A program made the position numbers and the translations under genes. Shown here piece by piece: positions 1 through 8,948 of a DNA stretch of 64,000 nt; within the stretch, counting starts at the first letter, position 1, and each line of letters starts with the position of its first letter. A model generated the notes under the pieces. That model was not told the origin of the DNA, ran no database searches, and worked only from the letters and a program-made list of their open reading frames with translations. The DNA is taken from the NCBI GenBank assembly GCA_030123605.1, contig CP126123.1, positions 3,873,237 to 3,937,236 of the forward strand, written 5' to 3'. The stretch comes from Nitrospira sp. (lineage in GTDB: Bacteria; Nitrospirota; Nitrospiria; Nitrospirales; Nitrospiraceae).

Positions 1-1
1 G

Positions 2-1468
2 TACAGCAACGTCAAGGTCGTCGACGTCGATCATCACAGCCCAGGAGTCGATCTGGCGCCGTCTGGCCCGCCGAATCGCACGCAGGATATCGACGTCCAT
101 GCCGGCGCGGCGGACTTCGACGATTCGAATTGGGAGCAGATCAAGCCGGCGCAACTCGAAGAGCGGCGGTCCACTGGGCGGCTCTGCTTTAACTGGTACC
201 GCACGAGCGTGACGATACCCGAGAAAGTCGGCTCGTTCGACCCGACCGGCTCGACTGTCGTGTTCGAAATCGCCATCGACGATTATGCGGAAGTCTGGGT
301 CGATGGAAAGCTGCCGTTAGTTCTGGGACAACCAGGTGGACAATTGATCAAGGGCTTCAATGCGCCGAATCGAGTGGTCTTGACGAAGAACGCGAAACCT
401 GGTCAGAAAATTCAACTGGCCGTCTTCGGGATCAACGGCCCGCTGTCGAATCCGCCGGGCAACTTCATCTGGGTGCGCTCTGCCACGCTCGACTTCTACA
501 AGGCCAATCAGATCGGCCCGACGCAGTTCGTGAAAACCGAGATCGTCAAGATTGATCCGGCGCTCGATCAGATCGTCTCGTCAGGTGCACAACTGGAAAA
601 ACTCGCCGGTGGCTTCCTCTTCACCGAGGGACCGGTATGGGTCCCGGGCGCCGCCAACACACCTGGATATCTCCTCTTCAGCGATCCCAACGCCAATACC
701 ATCTATCGTTGGTCACCTGACGGGCAGGTATCCGTCTTTCGGACAAAAAGTGGGTACGCCGGTATGGACATCGGCGCATACCACCAGGCCGGCTCAAACG
801 GACTCACGCTCGACAAACAAGGCCGGCTCACCATCAATCAACACGGCAACCGGCGCGTGATTCGCGTCGAACCGCACGGCAACATGACCGTGCTGGCCGA
901 TCGCTATGACGGCAAACGACTGAATAGTCCGAATGATCTGGTCTATCGCTCCGACGGCGCGCTTTACTTCACCGATCCGCCGTTCGGCTTGCCCAAGGTC
1001 TTCGACGACCCACGCAAGGAACTCCCCTACAGCGGCGTCTACTGCGTGAAGGACGGGCAGGTCAAGTTGGTCAGCACCGACCTCGATGCGCCGAACGGGA
1101 TTGCGCTCTCGCCGGACGAAAAGACCCTCTACGTCAACAACTGGAACGACAAGAAGAAAGTCATCTTGCGGTATGACGTGAACGCGGACTGCACCCTGTC
1201 GAACGGTAGAGTTTTCTTCGACATGACGAATGCGCCCGGTGGTGACGCGCTCGACGGCCTCAAGGTCGATCAGACCGGAAATGTCTACTCAACAGGGCCC
1301 GGCGGGCTCTGGATCATCTCATCGGAAGGCAAGCAACTCGGCCTCATCAAGGGACCGGAAGATCCGCACAACATGGCCTGGGGCGATGACGACGGCAAGA
1401 CGCTCTATATCACGGCGCTGACGGGAATCTATCGCATCCGCATGAATGTTGCGGGAGTGCGGCCATAG
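2..1468 (+). CDS. SMP-30/gluconolactonase-family protein with N-terminal beta-sandwich domain (5' partial)
   Basis: The frame is open from the left edge of the window, so the true start lies outside it; 488 codons are visible. The last ~300 residues are an SMP-30/gluconolactonase/LRE six-bladed propeller, with EGPVW, SNGLTLD, NSPNDLV, DPPFGLP and PNGIALSPDEKTLY, all typical of this family of metal-dependent lactonases. The first ~160 visible residues (for example NWYRTSVTIPEKV and DDYAEVWVDGKLP) resemble the jelly-roll sugar-binding domain found in glycosidases, so this is a two-domain version. It is a paralogue of the single-domain gene at 3610. Substrate unknown; a sugar or aromatic lactone is likely from the family. 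The stop at 1466 is followed after 29 bp by the next gene. Confidence 0.85.
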   Translation, partial: YSNVKVVDVDHHSPGVDLAPSGPPNRTQDIDVHAGAADFDDSNWEQIKPAQLEERRSTGRLCFNWYRTSVTIPEKVGSFDPTGSTVVFEIAIDDYAEVWVDGKLPLVLGQPGGQLIKGFNAPNRVVLTKNAKPGQKIQLAVFGINGPLSNPPGNFIWVRSATLDFYKANQIGPTQFVKTEIVKIDPALDQIVSSGAQLEKLAGGFLFTEGPVWVPGAANTPGYLLFSDPNANTIYRWSPDGQVSVFRTKSGYAGMDIGAYHQAGSNGLTLDKQGRLTINQHGNRRVIRVEPHGNMTVLADRYDGKRLNSPNDLVYRSDGALYFTDPPFGLPKVFDDPRKELPYSGVYCVKDGQVKLVSTDLDAPNGIALSPDEKTLYVNNWNDKKKVILRYDVNADCTLSNGRVFFDMTNAPGGDALDGLKVDQTGNVYSTGPGGLWIISSEGKQLGLIKGPEDPHNMAWGDDDGKTLYITALTGIYRIRMNVAGVRP

Positions 1469-1497
1469 CCTGAATCCGAATTTTTGGGAGGATCACA

Positions 1498-2214
1498 ATG
1501 TCTGTAAGGCGCACAATGAGGGCCGTCCAGATGAACCGCTTTGGTGGGCCCGAGGTCTTGGCGCTCGTCGAAACTCCCATGCCCATGCCCGGTCCGGGCC
1601 AAGTGCTGGTCCGAGTCTGTGCCGCGGGTGTCAATCTTTCCGAGACGCTGATGCGGCAGAATCGTTACGCGGTGACGCCCGAGCTTCCAGCGGTGCCGGG
1701 CAACGAGGTCGCCGGTGTCATTGAAGCCCTAGGAGCCGCTGTGAGCGGGTTGGCGGTCGGCACCCGCGTGGTAGCACCGCTGTTCGCCACCGGCCAGTTG
1801 GTCGGTGGATACGCCGAGTATGTGTTGATCGATGCGGAGTTTGTGGCCACGATCCCGGACGAGTTGTCGTTTGCGGTCGTGACGGCATTGATGATACAGG
1901 GGCTCACGGCCCTGTATCTCATCAAACAGGTACCTCCGCAAGGCAAGACAGTGCTGGTCAGCGCCGCTGCGGGAGGGGTCGGCTCCCTGCTGTTGCAGCT
2001 CGCCAAACGTGCTGGAGCCAAGGCCGTGATCGCCGCTGCGAGTACGACCGAGAAACTCGACTTCGCCCGTTCACTCGGCGCCGACGCCGGTGTTAACTAC
2101 ACCAGGGCGGAGTGGGTCGAGCAGGCGCGCTCGAAGGTCGGCACACCACCGGCAAGCTCGTGCTGGTCCCATAGACATGAACGTGCCCCGATAGAGAAAG
2201 GAGAGTGGTCATGA
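1498..2214 (+). pseudogene. Quinone oxidoreductase (MDR/zeta-crystallin type) with internal deletion
   Basis: The first ~210 residues are a good NADPH:quinone oxidoreductase: a GroES-like start, then the Rossmann motif SAAAGGVGSLLLQLAK and FARSLGADAGVNYTR. Family members run to about 320 residues. Here the protein turns into unrelated sequence after WVEQAR and stops at 238. In another frame, at 2139-2174, the bases encode EGRHTTGKLVLVP followed by a stop, which is the usual C-terminus of this family. Roughly 100 codons, including most of the C-terminal NADPH-domain half, have therefore been deleted with a frameshift. A good SD (GGGAGG) precedes the ATG, so a truncated product may still be made, but the enzyme is probably dead. 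Confidence 0.8.
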
Positions 2215-2546
2215 AGCTGGCTCTCTGCAAACTGGAAGATATTCCTGACGACAAGACCAAGGCCGGGGACTTTTTTGGACGCGAGGCCTTGCTGATGAAA
2301 GTGAACGGGAAGCCGAAGGCGACTTTGAACATCTGTATGCATCTCGGTGGTCCGATGAGACGAGAAGGAGGCAGGTTCGTCTGTGAGTGGCACGGGGCGG
2401 AATTCGAATGTGACCGTGGGAAGTGTCTCAAAGGCCCGGCCGATCGAGATTCGCGATTGATCACCCTCCCGACGCGGATTGAGAACGGCATGTTGACGTA
2501 CGTGTATGGCGAGTGCGCAGTCGATATTCAGAGTATCGACCGATGA
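2211..2546 (+). CDS. Rieske [2Fe-2S] ferredoxin-like protein
   Basis: A 111-residue soluble protein with the two Rieske cluster half-motifs, CMHLGGPM and CEWHGAEF (C-x-H and C-x2-H), as in Rieske-type ferredoxins and the small subunits of aromatic dioxygenases. The ATG at 2211 has an AAAGGAG SD at 2197; an in-frame GTG six bases upstream is less well placed. It overlaps the out-of-frame end of the broken quinone oxidoreductase gene, so the pair was probably an operon. Likely an electron carrier; its partner is unknown, since no oxygenase large subunit lies nearby. Confidence 0.85.
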   Translation: MKLALCKLEDIPDDKTKAGDFFGREALLMKVNGKPKATLNICMHLGGPMRREGGRFVCEWHGAEFECDRGKCLKGPADRDSRLITLPTRIENGMLTYVYGECAVDIQSIDR

Positions 2547-2632
2547 ATCGGCCCGTCACGCGCCGAGAAATGTGTGATGGCAAGATGTAATCCGCCGATC
2601 TTTCCCAATCTTTTGGACGTCGTGACCGGCGT

Positions 2633-3277
2633 TCAGTCTTCCAAGCCCACGCCAAGCACGATGAGCACTGAATAGTCCTGCTTCGTGCAACCCTCGACCG
2701 GAGGCATCGCTCCCCCTGGCGCAACGGGAAACGCCGTCTTCGGCGCGTGCGCCGGCGAGCACGAACGACCGACCGCTGCCGGGGTATAGCGCGCCGAGCG
2801 GCAGGCCAGGTGCGTCACGTCATAGAGCGTCGCGCCTTGATCGAGTTCCCAGCGCCTGTCGCCGTTCTTGTCCGCGGGATGGATGGTCAGCACCGCCGTC
2901 ACGTCGCGGGCGCCCGTGACCAGGTACCTGCCGGGAGGGAGCGGAAAGGTCGGCTTTTCCATGATCAAGCCGTGTTCCTCCAGCCACCAGTCCGAGCCGT
3001 CGAATTGCCAGTGCGCCGGGGCGACACCACCTGCCTCCTTCAACCGTTGATAGCGGTTCAGCTCGACGCCCCGAGGACCAGGGTCTAAAGGCCACAGGCC
3101 CCACGATTGCGCGCCGCTTCCAGAGGTCGCACCTGGATCACCCAATGCCGCGATGAACTGTGTCGAGATGGGCCGGAACTTCGTCTGACCTCCGTCTACG
3201 GGATCAACCGGCTGAGTCACGGCGGCTATCATGACGAGGACAGCCGTCGCTAGACATGCGTTGCGACGGAAGATCAT
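2633..3277 (-). CDS. Exported protein of unknown function
   Basis: I do not recognise the family. The 214-residue product starts with a signal-peptide-like stretch (MIFRRNACLATAVLVMIAAV). The mature part is rich in W, G and P, with four cysteines towards the C-terminus (HLACRS, RSCSPAH, VEGCTK), suggesting a folded periplasmic protein with disulfides or a metal site. A longer in-frame start at 3355 exists, but starting at 3277 places the hydrophobic segment at the N-terminus. It is transcribed towards the Rieske gene and away from the SMP-30 gene at 3610. No SD is obvious. Confidence 0.6.
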   Translation of the reverse strand: MIFRRNACLATAVLVMIAAVTQPVDPVDGGQTKFRPISTQFIAALGDPGATSGSGAQSWGLWPLDPGPRGVELNRYQRLKEAGGVAPAHWQFDGSDWWLEEHGLIMEKPTFPLPPGRYLVTGARDVTAVLTIHPADKNGDRRWELDQGATLYDVTHLACRSARYTPAAVGRSCSPAHAPKTAFPVAPGGAMPPVEGCTKQDYSVLIVLGVGLED

Positions 3278-3559
3278 CGGGTTTGCGAACTCGTGGTCCG
3301 CCTCCAGGTTCAGGGCGGGTATTGCATTGAACGCACTGGCCTCAGCACACCTCACCAGGCCGTGGGAAAGCAGTGTACTGGAAAGGCGGAGGGATATCCA
3401 TCACTCCTCGACTGAAGCTAGAGTTTCTTGAGATCGGGAGGAGCGGAGAGTCAGAAACCGCCGGTCCGCCATCCTTCGACGGGCTGCCCTCAATTGAGAT
3501 AGCCACGAGCCAGCATGGTGCAAGGACCAGACTCTCTGCACCTCGCGCCCAGTCAGTCC
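3278..3559. other. Gene-free stretch between divergent genes
   Basis: Short open frames here have no recognisable domains or ribosome sites. The only structured signal is the promoter-like motif that follows at 3560. Confidence 0.5.
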
Positions 3560-3585
3560 TGTAAGACCTGACCGGCTGATTCGAC
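3560..3585 (+). promoter_or_regulatory. ECF-type promoter motif, copy 1 (TGTAAG-N16-CGAC)
   Basis: TGTAAG at 3560-3565 and CGAC at 3582-3585 are separated by exactly 16 bases, ending 24 bases before the ATG of the SMP-30 gene. The same pair with the same spacing occurs seven more times in the window, each time on the plus strand. The form (-35 of GTAA type, -10 of CGA type, 16-nt spacer) is typical of ECF sigma promoters. Confidence 0.8.
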
Positions 3586-3609
3586 AGAGTAATAGCCGGA
3601 GGTCTCCGT

Positions 3610-4626
3610 ATGGTTCCTCCATCTGTGCTCACCGTCACTGTCTTGTGCGCGGCCTTCGGGGTTCAGTTTTTCCATACGACCGCGTTCGCAGAAACCGTCG
3701 CAGCGACCATCACCAGTTTCGATTCTCGATTCGAGCGCCTGGTGCCGAAGGATGCCACGTTCGAAAAGATCGCCGATGGGTTCACGTGGGTGGAAGGACC
3801 GGTGTGGCATAAACAGGGCAAGTATCTCCTCTTTTCAGATATTCCGGCGAACGCCGTTTATAAGTGGACCGCGGGTGAAGGGGCGAGGCTCTATCTTAAG
3901 AACAGTGGCTATAGCGGCGCAGCATTATTCACGGGCAAGGAACCCGGCTCGAACGGACTCACATTTGATCCGCAGGGGCGACTCGTCCTCTGCCGCCATG
4001 GAGACCGGCAGATCGGCCGATTGGAAGAGAATGGTCACATCACGGTGCTGGCCGACCGCTATGATGGATACAAACTCAACAGCCCGAACGATCTCGTGTT
4101 CACATCCAACGGCGACTTGTATTTCACCGATCCGCCGTTTGGATTACCAGGCGCCTTCGATGATCTGCAAAAGGCGCCGGTTCAGGGCGTCTATCGCGTT
4201 GGGAAAGACGGCACCGTCACGAGGCTGATCCTCGATATCTATGCACCGAACGGTATCGCGTTCTCACCGGATGAGAAGACGCTCTATGTCTCCGACGTCG
4301 ATCCAAAACGAGCCGCGTGGTTGGCCTACGACGTGAAACCGGACGGCACCGTGACCAACGGCCGCACCTTCTTTGATGCCACCCGCTGGAGGCAGGATCC
4401 GTTCTTCGGCCCGGACGGATTCAAGCTGGACAAGCACGGCAATCTCTTCGGCACGAGACCGGGAGGACTGAGCGTCATCGCCTCCGACGGCACGTTGCTC
4501 GGTACGATTGAAACGGGCCTACCCACGTCCAACGTGGCCTGGGGTGAAGACGGCCGTACGTTGTTCATCACCGGCGGGACGTCGGTCTATCGGATCAGAC
4601 TCACGACGGAAGGTGCTAGGTACTAA
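3610..4626 (+). CDS. SMP-30/gluconolactonase/LRE family protein, exported
   Basis: 338 residues with an N-terminal signal peptide (hydrophobic core about residues 5-20, then FHTTAFA). The propeller carries WVEGPVW, GSNGLTFDPQGRL, NSPNDLVF, DPPFGLPG and PNGIAFSPDEKTLY, as in calcium/zinc-dependent lactonases. It lacks the N-terminal beta-sandwich of its paralogue at the left edge. An SD (GGAGG at 3600) sits 8 bases before the ATG, and ECF motif copy 1 lies just upstream. A periplasmic sugar-lactone hydrolase is likely; it could act after the GMC oxidoreductase or glucose dehydrogenase that carry the same promoter motif. Substrate is inferred only. Confidence 0.88.
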   Translation: MVPPSVLTVTVLCAAFGVQFFHTTAFAETVAATITSFDSRFERLVPKDATFEKIADGFTWVEGPVWHKQGKYLLFSDIPANAVYKWTAGEGARLYLKNSGYSGAALFTGKEPGSNGLTFDPQGRLVLCRHGDRQIGRLEENGHITVLADRYDGYKLNSPNDLVFTSNGDLYFTDPPFGLPGAFDDLQKAPVQGVYRVGKDGTVTRLILDIYAPNGIAFSPDEKTLYVSDVDPKRAAWLAYDVKPDGTVTNGRTFFDATRWRQDPFFGPDGFKLDKHGNLFGTRPGGLSVIASDGTLLGTIETGLPTSNVAWGEDGRTLFITGGTSVYRIRLTTEGARY

Positions 4627-4675
4627 GGGAGGTTGCCGAGAAAACGGATGTCGAAGATCAATGGGGGAGGAATGG

Positions 4676-5740
4676 TCACGAAGTTTCACGCCGGCCGACA
4701 TTCCAGATCGTCTCGGCCTTGCTGCCGACATACCAAAAGCTGACCCCCAACAGTGCGAAGAAGAGAGCCTTGTGGAGCGAATTCCAGAACAGTTCGAAAA
4801 AGCGTGTGTAGAGGTTGATGAACAGAAACGTCAGGCCGAACCCCTTGGTCATTCCATTGTCGTGTGTCAAGCCATGGTAGACGGACCCGCAGGCCACTAG
4901 GCCGAACAGGAGCGACCAGTGGAAGAGTTCGATCTGTCTGGCCCGTTCCCATTGATGCAGGTCGCCGTAGTTGCCGAAGATCGACAGGATCCAAAGGGCG
5001 ATAAAGAGGTAGAGCAGGCCCATCGCGAGTGTGCTTCGGAAAAATCGGCTCGCCCGCTGGTCTGTTTCGAGCACCAGCGCGCAGACCGTGAGCAGGCCGC
5101 CGAACAACACGAATCGGAGCGGGTAGTTCATGCCGAGATAGTAGGCGCCCCAGCCGGACCTGTAGCCGGTTTCCGTGCCCATCCACCCGCCCAGAGCAGC
5201 AAGGGCGAAGGTCCAAATGAGTGTCGAGTCCATCGCCAGGCCAAGCAGGGCGTAGACGAGAAACGACAGCAGGAGCAGGATCGAGAAATGTCCGCTGCCC
5301 GTATCCAATGCCGCGCCGAGCTGTGCAATCGCACCTGCCGTGGCCAACACCCCTAACAATAGAATCGCTTCATTCCGGTAGATGCGGTTCGGATCCCGCG
5401 CGCGGCGCGTCATGCTCCACCAATAGAGCCAGGCGGCGAGGATCGACAGTCCGAGACATTTTGCCAAGGCCGGCGTCTGGAACAACCGGGCGAGGAGTTC
5501 CATCAACCAACGATCCGAGAGCGCCGCACTGACCGATGTGACGATGGAGAGGAGGGCCACCCAGAACGAATACTTCGCGAGGCGCCGCCAGTCGAAGGCC
5601 TGCACCTCGATCGTTGCCGCCAACTGCGCGGCTTGAACGGCCGGCAGGAGACCGTCGTGCGTCCACTGAGCGATGGCGTCGTTAATGACGGCTGCTTGTT
5701 TTCGTGGGAGCTTCATCAGGATCTCACTCTGTGAATGCAT
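4676..5740 (-). CDS. DUF2157-like multi-pass membrane protein
   Basis: About 354 residues. The soluble N-terminus (AVINDAIAQWTHDGLLPAVQAAQL) resembles the cytoplasmic start of DUF2157 proteins and is followed by roughly ten hydrophobic segments. The start at 5740 is chosen because GAGG lies 6 bases upstream; ATGs at 5761 and 5716 are alternatives. It ends convergently with the SMP-30 gene, 49 bp away. Function unknown; related proteins are uncharacterised inner-membrane proteins. Confidence 0.7.
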   Translation of the reverse strand: MHSQSEILMKLPRKQAAVINDAIAQWTHDGLLPAVQAAQLAATIEVQAFDWRRLAKYSFWVALLSIVTSVSAALSDRWLMELLARLFQTPALAKCLGLSILAAWLYWWSMTRRARDPNRIYRNEAILLLGVLATAGAIAQLGAALDTGSGHFSILLLLSFLVYALLGLAMDSTLIWTFALAALGGWMGTETGYRSGWGAYYLGMNYPLRFVLFGGLLTVCALVLETDQRASRFFRSTLAMGLLYLFIALWILSIFGNYGDLHQWERARQIELFHWSLLFGLVACGSVYHGLTHDNGMTKGFGLTFLFINLYTRFFELFWNSLHKALFFALLGVSFWYVGSKAETIWNVGRRETS

Positions 5741-5872
5741 CAAGATCCTCATGGGGATCATGGCTCACCCAGGCTATGGGTGTGACCGAACGGAGTCAAC
5801 GGAATGGAGAAAAGCCGACAAGTCAGAATTGGGACTGAGGTACACATGAGGCGGATGAAAGCCGGTGCAGCT

Positions 5873-6583
5873 TCAGGGAAGGTGCAGGCCGATCGCAAAC
5901 GTGGCTGCATACCCGTCGGCCGTGGCCGTCGGCGCCAGCATGAGTCGATCGCCGCCGCGACGGAAGATGCGATCATCCTGGTTGCGTGCATCGCGCGGTC
6001 CTCTTTCCGCATAGAGTGCGTCGGCATGGACGCGATCCGTGAGTCCGTCGTCGAAGTACATTTGCGACGTGAACTCATGGCTGCGCTTCGCCTGGGGTTC
6101 GGTGCGAATCTTGACGTGAATGTGCACCGTCCGGCCCTCATACCAGCCTGGGTAGATGGTGACGAATCGGGCTTCCCCCTTCGCATCGGTGATCTGATAC
6201 CCGCGCAAAAACTTCTGGCCGAGTGTCTTGAAGGACGGGTCGTTCACGTCCGAGTAGATGCCTAGTGCATTACAGTGCCAGATGTCCACCTGGGCACCCT
6301 CCAACGGCCGACAATCTCCTGCGCCGAGACGCGAGGCCAGCACCGTCAAGGTGAGCATCGTGCCGGGTGTGATGTGTCCGCCGCTCGGATCCGAGCGAAT
6401 GTCGGACCGGTTCAGGCGCTCGTCGACAAAATAGGGTCCTTCGGTCTGTTCTGGTCGGACTACACAGGATGGTCTCGACGTATCCGCAAACGCGCGCCGA
6501 GGAATCAGGTGGCTCGCCATCAAACCGGCAGCACCAGAGCCGAGCAGGACCATGACTTCCCGTCGGGAAAGAAGACGACTCAT
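5873..6583 (-). CDS. Intradiol ring-cleavage dioxygenase family protein, Tat-exported
   Basis: 236 residues. The N-terminus, LSRREVMVLLGSGAAGLMAS, is a twin-arginine signal. The body has the fold signature of protocatechuate/catechol 1,2-type dioxygenases: PEQTEGPYFVDE, GAQVDIWHCNALGIYSD and PGWYEGRTVHIHVKI. The two Tyr (in IYSD and PGWY) and two His (HIH) would bind non-haem Fe(III). Exported homologues are widespread and their substrates are mostly unknown. The start at 6583 puts RR near the N-terminus; an ATG at 6610 is also in frame. It is monocistronic and faces the YHS relic. Confidence 0.85.
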   Translation of the reverse strand: MSRLLSRREVMVLLGSGAAGLMASHLIPRRAFADTSRPSCVVRPEQTEGPYFVDERLNRSDIRSDPSGGHITPGTMLTLTVLASRLGAGDCRPLEGAQVDIWHCNALGIYSDVNDPSFKTLGQKFLRGYQITDAKGEARFVTIYPGWYEGRTVHIHVKIRTEPQAKRSHEFTSQMYFDDGLTDRVHADALYAERGPRDARNQDDRIFRRGGDRLMLAPTATADGYAATFAIGLHLP

Positions 6584-6756
6584 CGACGTGTCTTCAGGTG
6601 CTATGGACATGCTCCTCGGTTCGCGCGATCTTCTGTGACACGCGAGCAGGGCGTGACGGCTCGCGAAATGGATGCATAAAAGAGCTTTTTCGAATCACTG
6701 CCGCCCTCAGTCTGTGGTGATTGGGAAGAGAAGTCAACGCCTCATAATCGTCAACC
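6584..6756. other. Intergenic stretch, no gene seen
   Basis: Divergent spacer between the dioxygenase gene and the motif-driven YHS relic. No coding frame of interest. Confidence 0.5.
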
Positions 6757-6782
6757 TGTAAGAACCGTCGGCCTGAGACGAC
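6757..6782 (+). promoter_or_regulatory. ECF-type promoter motif, copy 2
   Basis: TGTAAG at 6757-6762 and CGAC at 6779-6782, with 16 bases between them. It points to the YHS-domain relic ~160 bp downstream. Confidence 0.7.
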
Positions 6783-6944
6783 GAAACAACTGGTCGGTCT
6801 ATGGACTCTGATTGGAAGGGTCGGCGAGAATGGAGGAGAGACCAGAGGGCAGAATCAGAGCCATAGTTGAGCGCCGGGCCGCCGACGATGGCGGCGGCGG
6901 GCGGAAGACGGAGTCACCACATGGAGAAGAGGGATGGCATGACG

Positions 6945-7141
6945 CTCGTTGCGAGTATGGGCTCGGCGTCGGAAAGAAATTCGTTGCGGTCCCTGAGGTC
7001 TGGAAGATCGTCGAAGGAACGCTCTACTTGAATCTGGACAAAGGAATCCAGGAGAAATGAGAAAAGGACATACCCGGCTACATCAAGAAAGGAGATGCCA
7101 ATTGGATCACGATGAAAGACAAGAGGCCCTCAGACTTGTGA
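6945..7141 (+). pseudogene. YHS-domain protein relic (premature stop)
   Basis: The frame encodes CEYGLGVGKKFVAVPEVW, then KIVEGTLYLNLDKGIQEK, a stop, and EKDIPGYIKKGDANW. This matches the C-terminal half of secreted YHS-domain proteins, where a Trp normally lies between IQEK and EKDIPGY. The TGA at 7058-7060 is thus a TGG-to-TGA change. The N-terminal half, including the expected YGG-C-A-G region and signal peptide, is not recognisable upstream. YHS proteins are thought to bind metal. An open frame begins at 6812 but its first 45 residues do not look like a protein. Confidence 0.75.
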
Positions 7142-7245
7142 TCGAAAGGGGCCGTCTTCAATCCTTGCTCCTCCGCTCCACTCGCCCGTAATCTTAGGCA
7201 GAGGGTCGAAGGGGAGGGCCTTATCCTGTTGAAGCGAGGACGACG

Positions 7246-7869
7246 ATGAACTCACCCGTCAGCGACATTGCGTTTACCGCGTCTGTGAAGGACGTTCAAC
7301 GACACATGGGGTCACGCAAACAGTATGAACGGATGGAGAAGAGTGGTGGCTGGGAGAATACGATCACCAGGGATCTATCCGACTTCATCGGCGAGCGCGA
7401 TTCGTTGTATTTGGCAACCGCCAGCGCGACAGGTCGGCCTTATATCCAGCACCGTGGGGGGCCAAAAGGGTTTCTCAAGGTGCTGGATGATCGCACTTTG
7501 GCCTTTGCCGATTTCGCGGGGAACCGTCAGTATATCTCAGTCGGGAACCTGGCCGAAAACAATCAAGCCTGTTTGTTTCTCATGGACTACGCCAGTCAAA
7601 CACGGATCAAAATCTGGGGAACGGCTGAGGCTGTCGATAATGATCCGCGCCTCATGAAGCACCTCACGGATCCGGGCTACAAGGGAAAACCGGAACGGGC
7701 CATTCGTTTTCATGTTGAAGCCTGGGACGGCAATTGCAGACAGCACATTCGACCGAGGTTTACGAAAGAGGAAGCCGATGCGCTTGTGCAGCCGCTACGT
7801 GATCGCCTCGCCGAATTGGAAGCCGAGAACAACGCGTTGAAGCGTCAAGCCGCAGCGCGTGCCAGGTAG
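7246..7869 (+). CDS. Pyridoxamine 5'-phosphate oxidase-like FMN-binding protein
   Basis: 207 residues with the split-barrel flavin-binding fold of the PPOX family: SLYLATASATGRPYIQHRGG, then LAFADFAGNRQYISVGNLAENN and ACLFLMDY. These are typical of the pyridoxamine phosphate oxidase-like subgroup annotated as general flavin reductases/oxidases rather than true PdxH. The last ~35 residues form a coiled coil (LRDRLAELEAENNALKRQ). GAGG precedes the ATG. Monocistronic. The role is probably reduction of a small molecule with FMN; substrate unknown. Confidence 0.85.
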   Translation: MNSPVSDIAFTASVKDVQRHMGSRKQYERMEKSGGWENTITRDLSDFIGERDSLYLATASATGRPYIQHRGGPKGFLKVLDDRTLAFADFAGNRQYISVGNLAENNQACLFLMDYASQTRIKIWGTAEAVDNDPRLMKHLTDPGYKGKPERAIRFHVEAWDGNCRQHIRPRFTKEEADALVQPLRDRLAELEAENNALKRQAAARAR

Positions 7870-7984
7870 GCCAGTATCCCGATTGCCGCTCGTTGTCCCG
7901 CCGGTAACGCAGCCCGAGCGAACCCCGTTTCCCGGCGCGGCCGTCCGGTAGGGAGGCTGAGCCGACCGTGATATCTGTACGGAA

Positions 7985-8240
7985 GCATCCGGGATCATGC
8001 ATCGAGCAGCGTCGGGGGTCGGTGATCGTGGCGCCGGCTGTGTGGGCCTGAGCCATCACCCTGTCCACCTTAGCTTTGGTCGCAACATTGTGACCGAGTG
8101 CAAACTCGGACGCGCTGCGAGGGCCCAGTGGCACTTTGGCTTCAAATACCAGAGATGGGCGCGGCCAGATGTCGAGCTTCAAGCCATGCTGAAGATTGAA
8201 GAAGGCGACCGCTCCATCGTGAGAGGGCCTACGCTTCTAA
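7985..8240 (-). pseudogene. VOC/glyoxalase-family protein relic
   Basis: Read on the minus strand, the frame gives HDGAVAFFNLQHGLKLDIWP and, further on, EFALGHNVATKAKVDRVMAQ and AGATITDPRR. This is the C-terminal betaalpha repeat of a VOC protein, where the family usually continues with a YSGYF-DPDGH motif. That motif is missing here, and stops interrupt the frame upstream, so both ends are lost. A fragment without function. Confidence 0.65.
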
Positions 8241-8448
8241 TTTCCCCCGTCAACGCGGCAGTTTGATACTGTGCACAGATCTGGGACAGATCGGTTTGGA
8301 TCTGCATTGCCCATTGTGCCGCCTTCCGTCGAATCCGACCGTATAGCCGTCCTCGTCAGCGTTATCAATTCAGTATGGGCCGCCGAAAGGGGGAATCAAC
8401 GCTACCACGCATCGCGACAGGGACCGGATCGGTCAAGAACCCCCATCG

Positions 8449-8793
8449 TCACGGCATCCGTCGCCGTTTCAGCCTATGGCCGACTTGCACAATGGCTTCG
8501 ATGGCCGGCGTCAGTTCATGACCGAGATCCGTCAATGAATACTCGACCGTGGGCGGCGACGTCGGAACCACTTCTCTGGTCAAGATACCGTCTTGGACCA
8601 ATCGCTTGAGCCGAGACGAAAACACTTTCGGCGAGACGCCCGGGATGTCGGCCATCAGTTCGCTGAATCGCCTTGGTCCAGACCGCAGGTACCAAATCAC
8701 GTTCGGCGTCCAGGCGCCTTTGAGAAACTGCATGCAGGCAGTCAGCGGACAGCCTGCCGGCGGCGGGGCCACCTTGGATTTCCGACGTTTCAC
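8449..8793 (-). CDS. HxlR-family transcriptional regulator
   Basis: A winged-helix regulator of about 115 residues: GCPLTACMQFLKGAWTPNVI, then GPRRFSELMADIPGVSPKVF and LTDLGHEL, the standard HxlR/MarR-like sequence with a Cys (GCPLT) near the N-terminus that in several relatives senses electrophiles. I prefer the GTG at 8793, which gives the usual family length and leaves 155 bp for a divergent promoter. ATGs at 8862 and 8910 are in frame but would run through the operator palindrome at 8859-8874. Probably represses the SDR-tautomerase pair. Confidence 0.85.
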   Translation of the reverse strand: MKRRKSKVAPPPAGCPLTACMQFLKGAWTPNVIWYLRSGPRRFSELMADIPGVSPKVFSSRLKRLVQDGILTREVVPTSPPTVEYSLTDLGHELTPAIEAIVQVGHRLKRRRMP

Positions 8794-8858
8794 GGCCACC
8801 TGACGGCTCCACACTGCTTTCCAAACGGAAAGTTCAAAACGATACTTACCAAACGATA

Positions 8859-8874
8859 GCATATTGCCATATGC
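8859..8874. promoter_or_regulatory. Palindrome in the hxlR-SDR divergent promoter region
   Basis: GCATAT-TGCC-ATATGC is a perfect 6-bp inverted repeat midway between the preferred HxlR start and the SDR gene, where an HxlR operator is expected. Assignment is inference. Confidence 0.45.
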
Positions 8875-8948
8875 CAGTCTATGCTTTACCTTGGTTGACA
8901 GGAGACACACCGTTCACGTTACCCTCACTTTCCGAAAGGAGTCGCATC

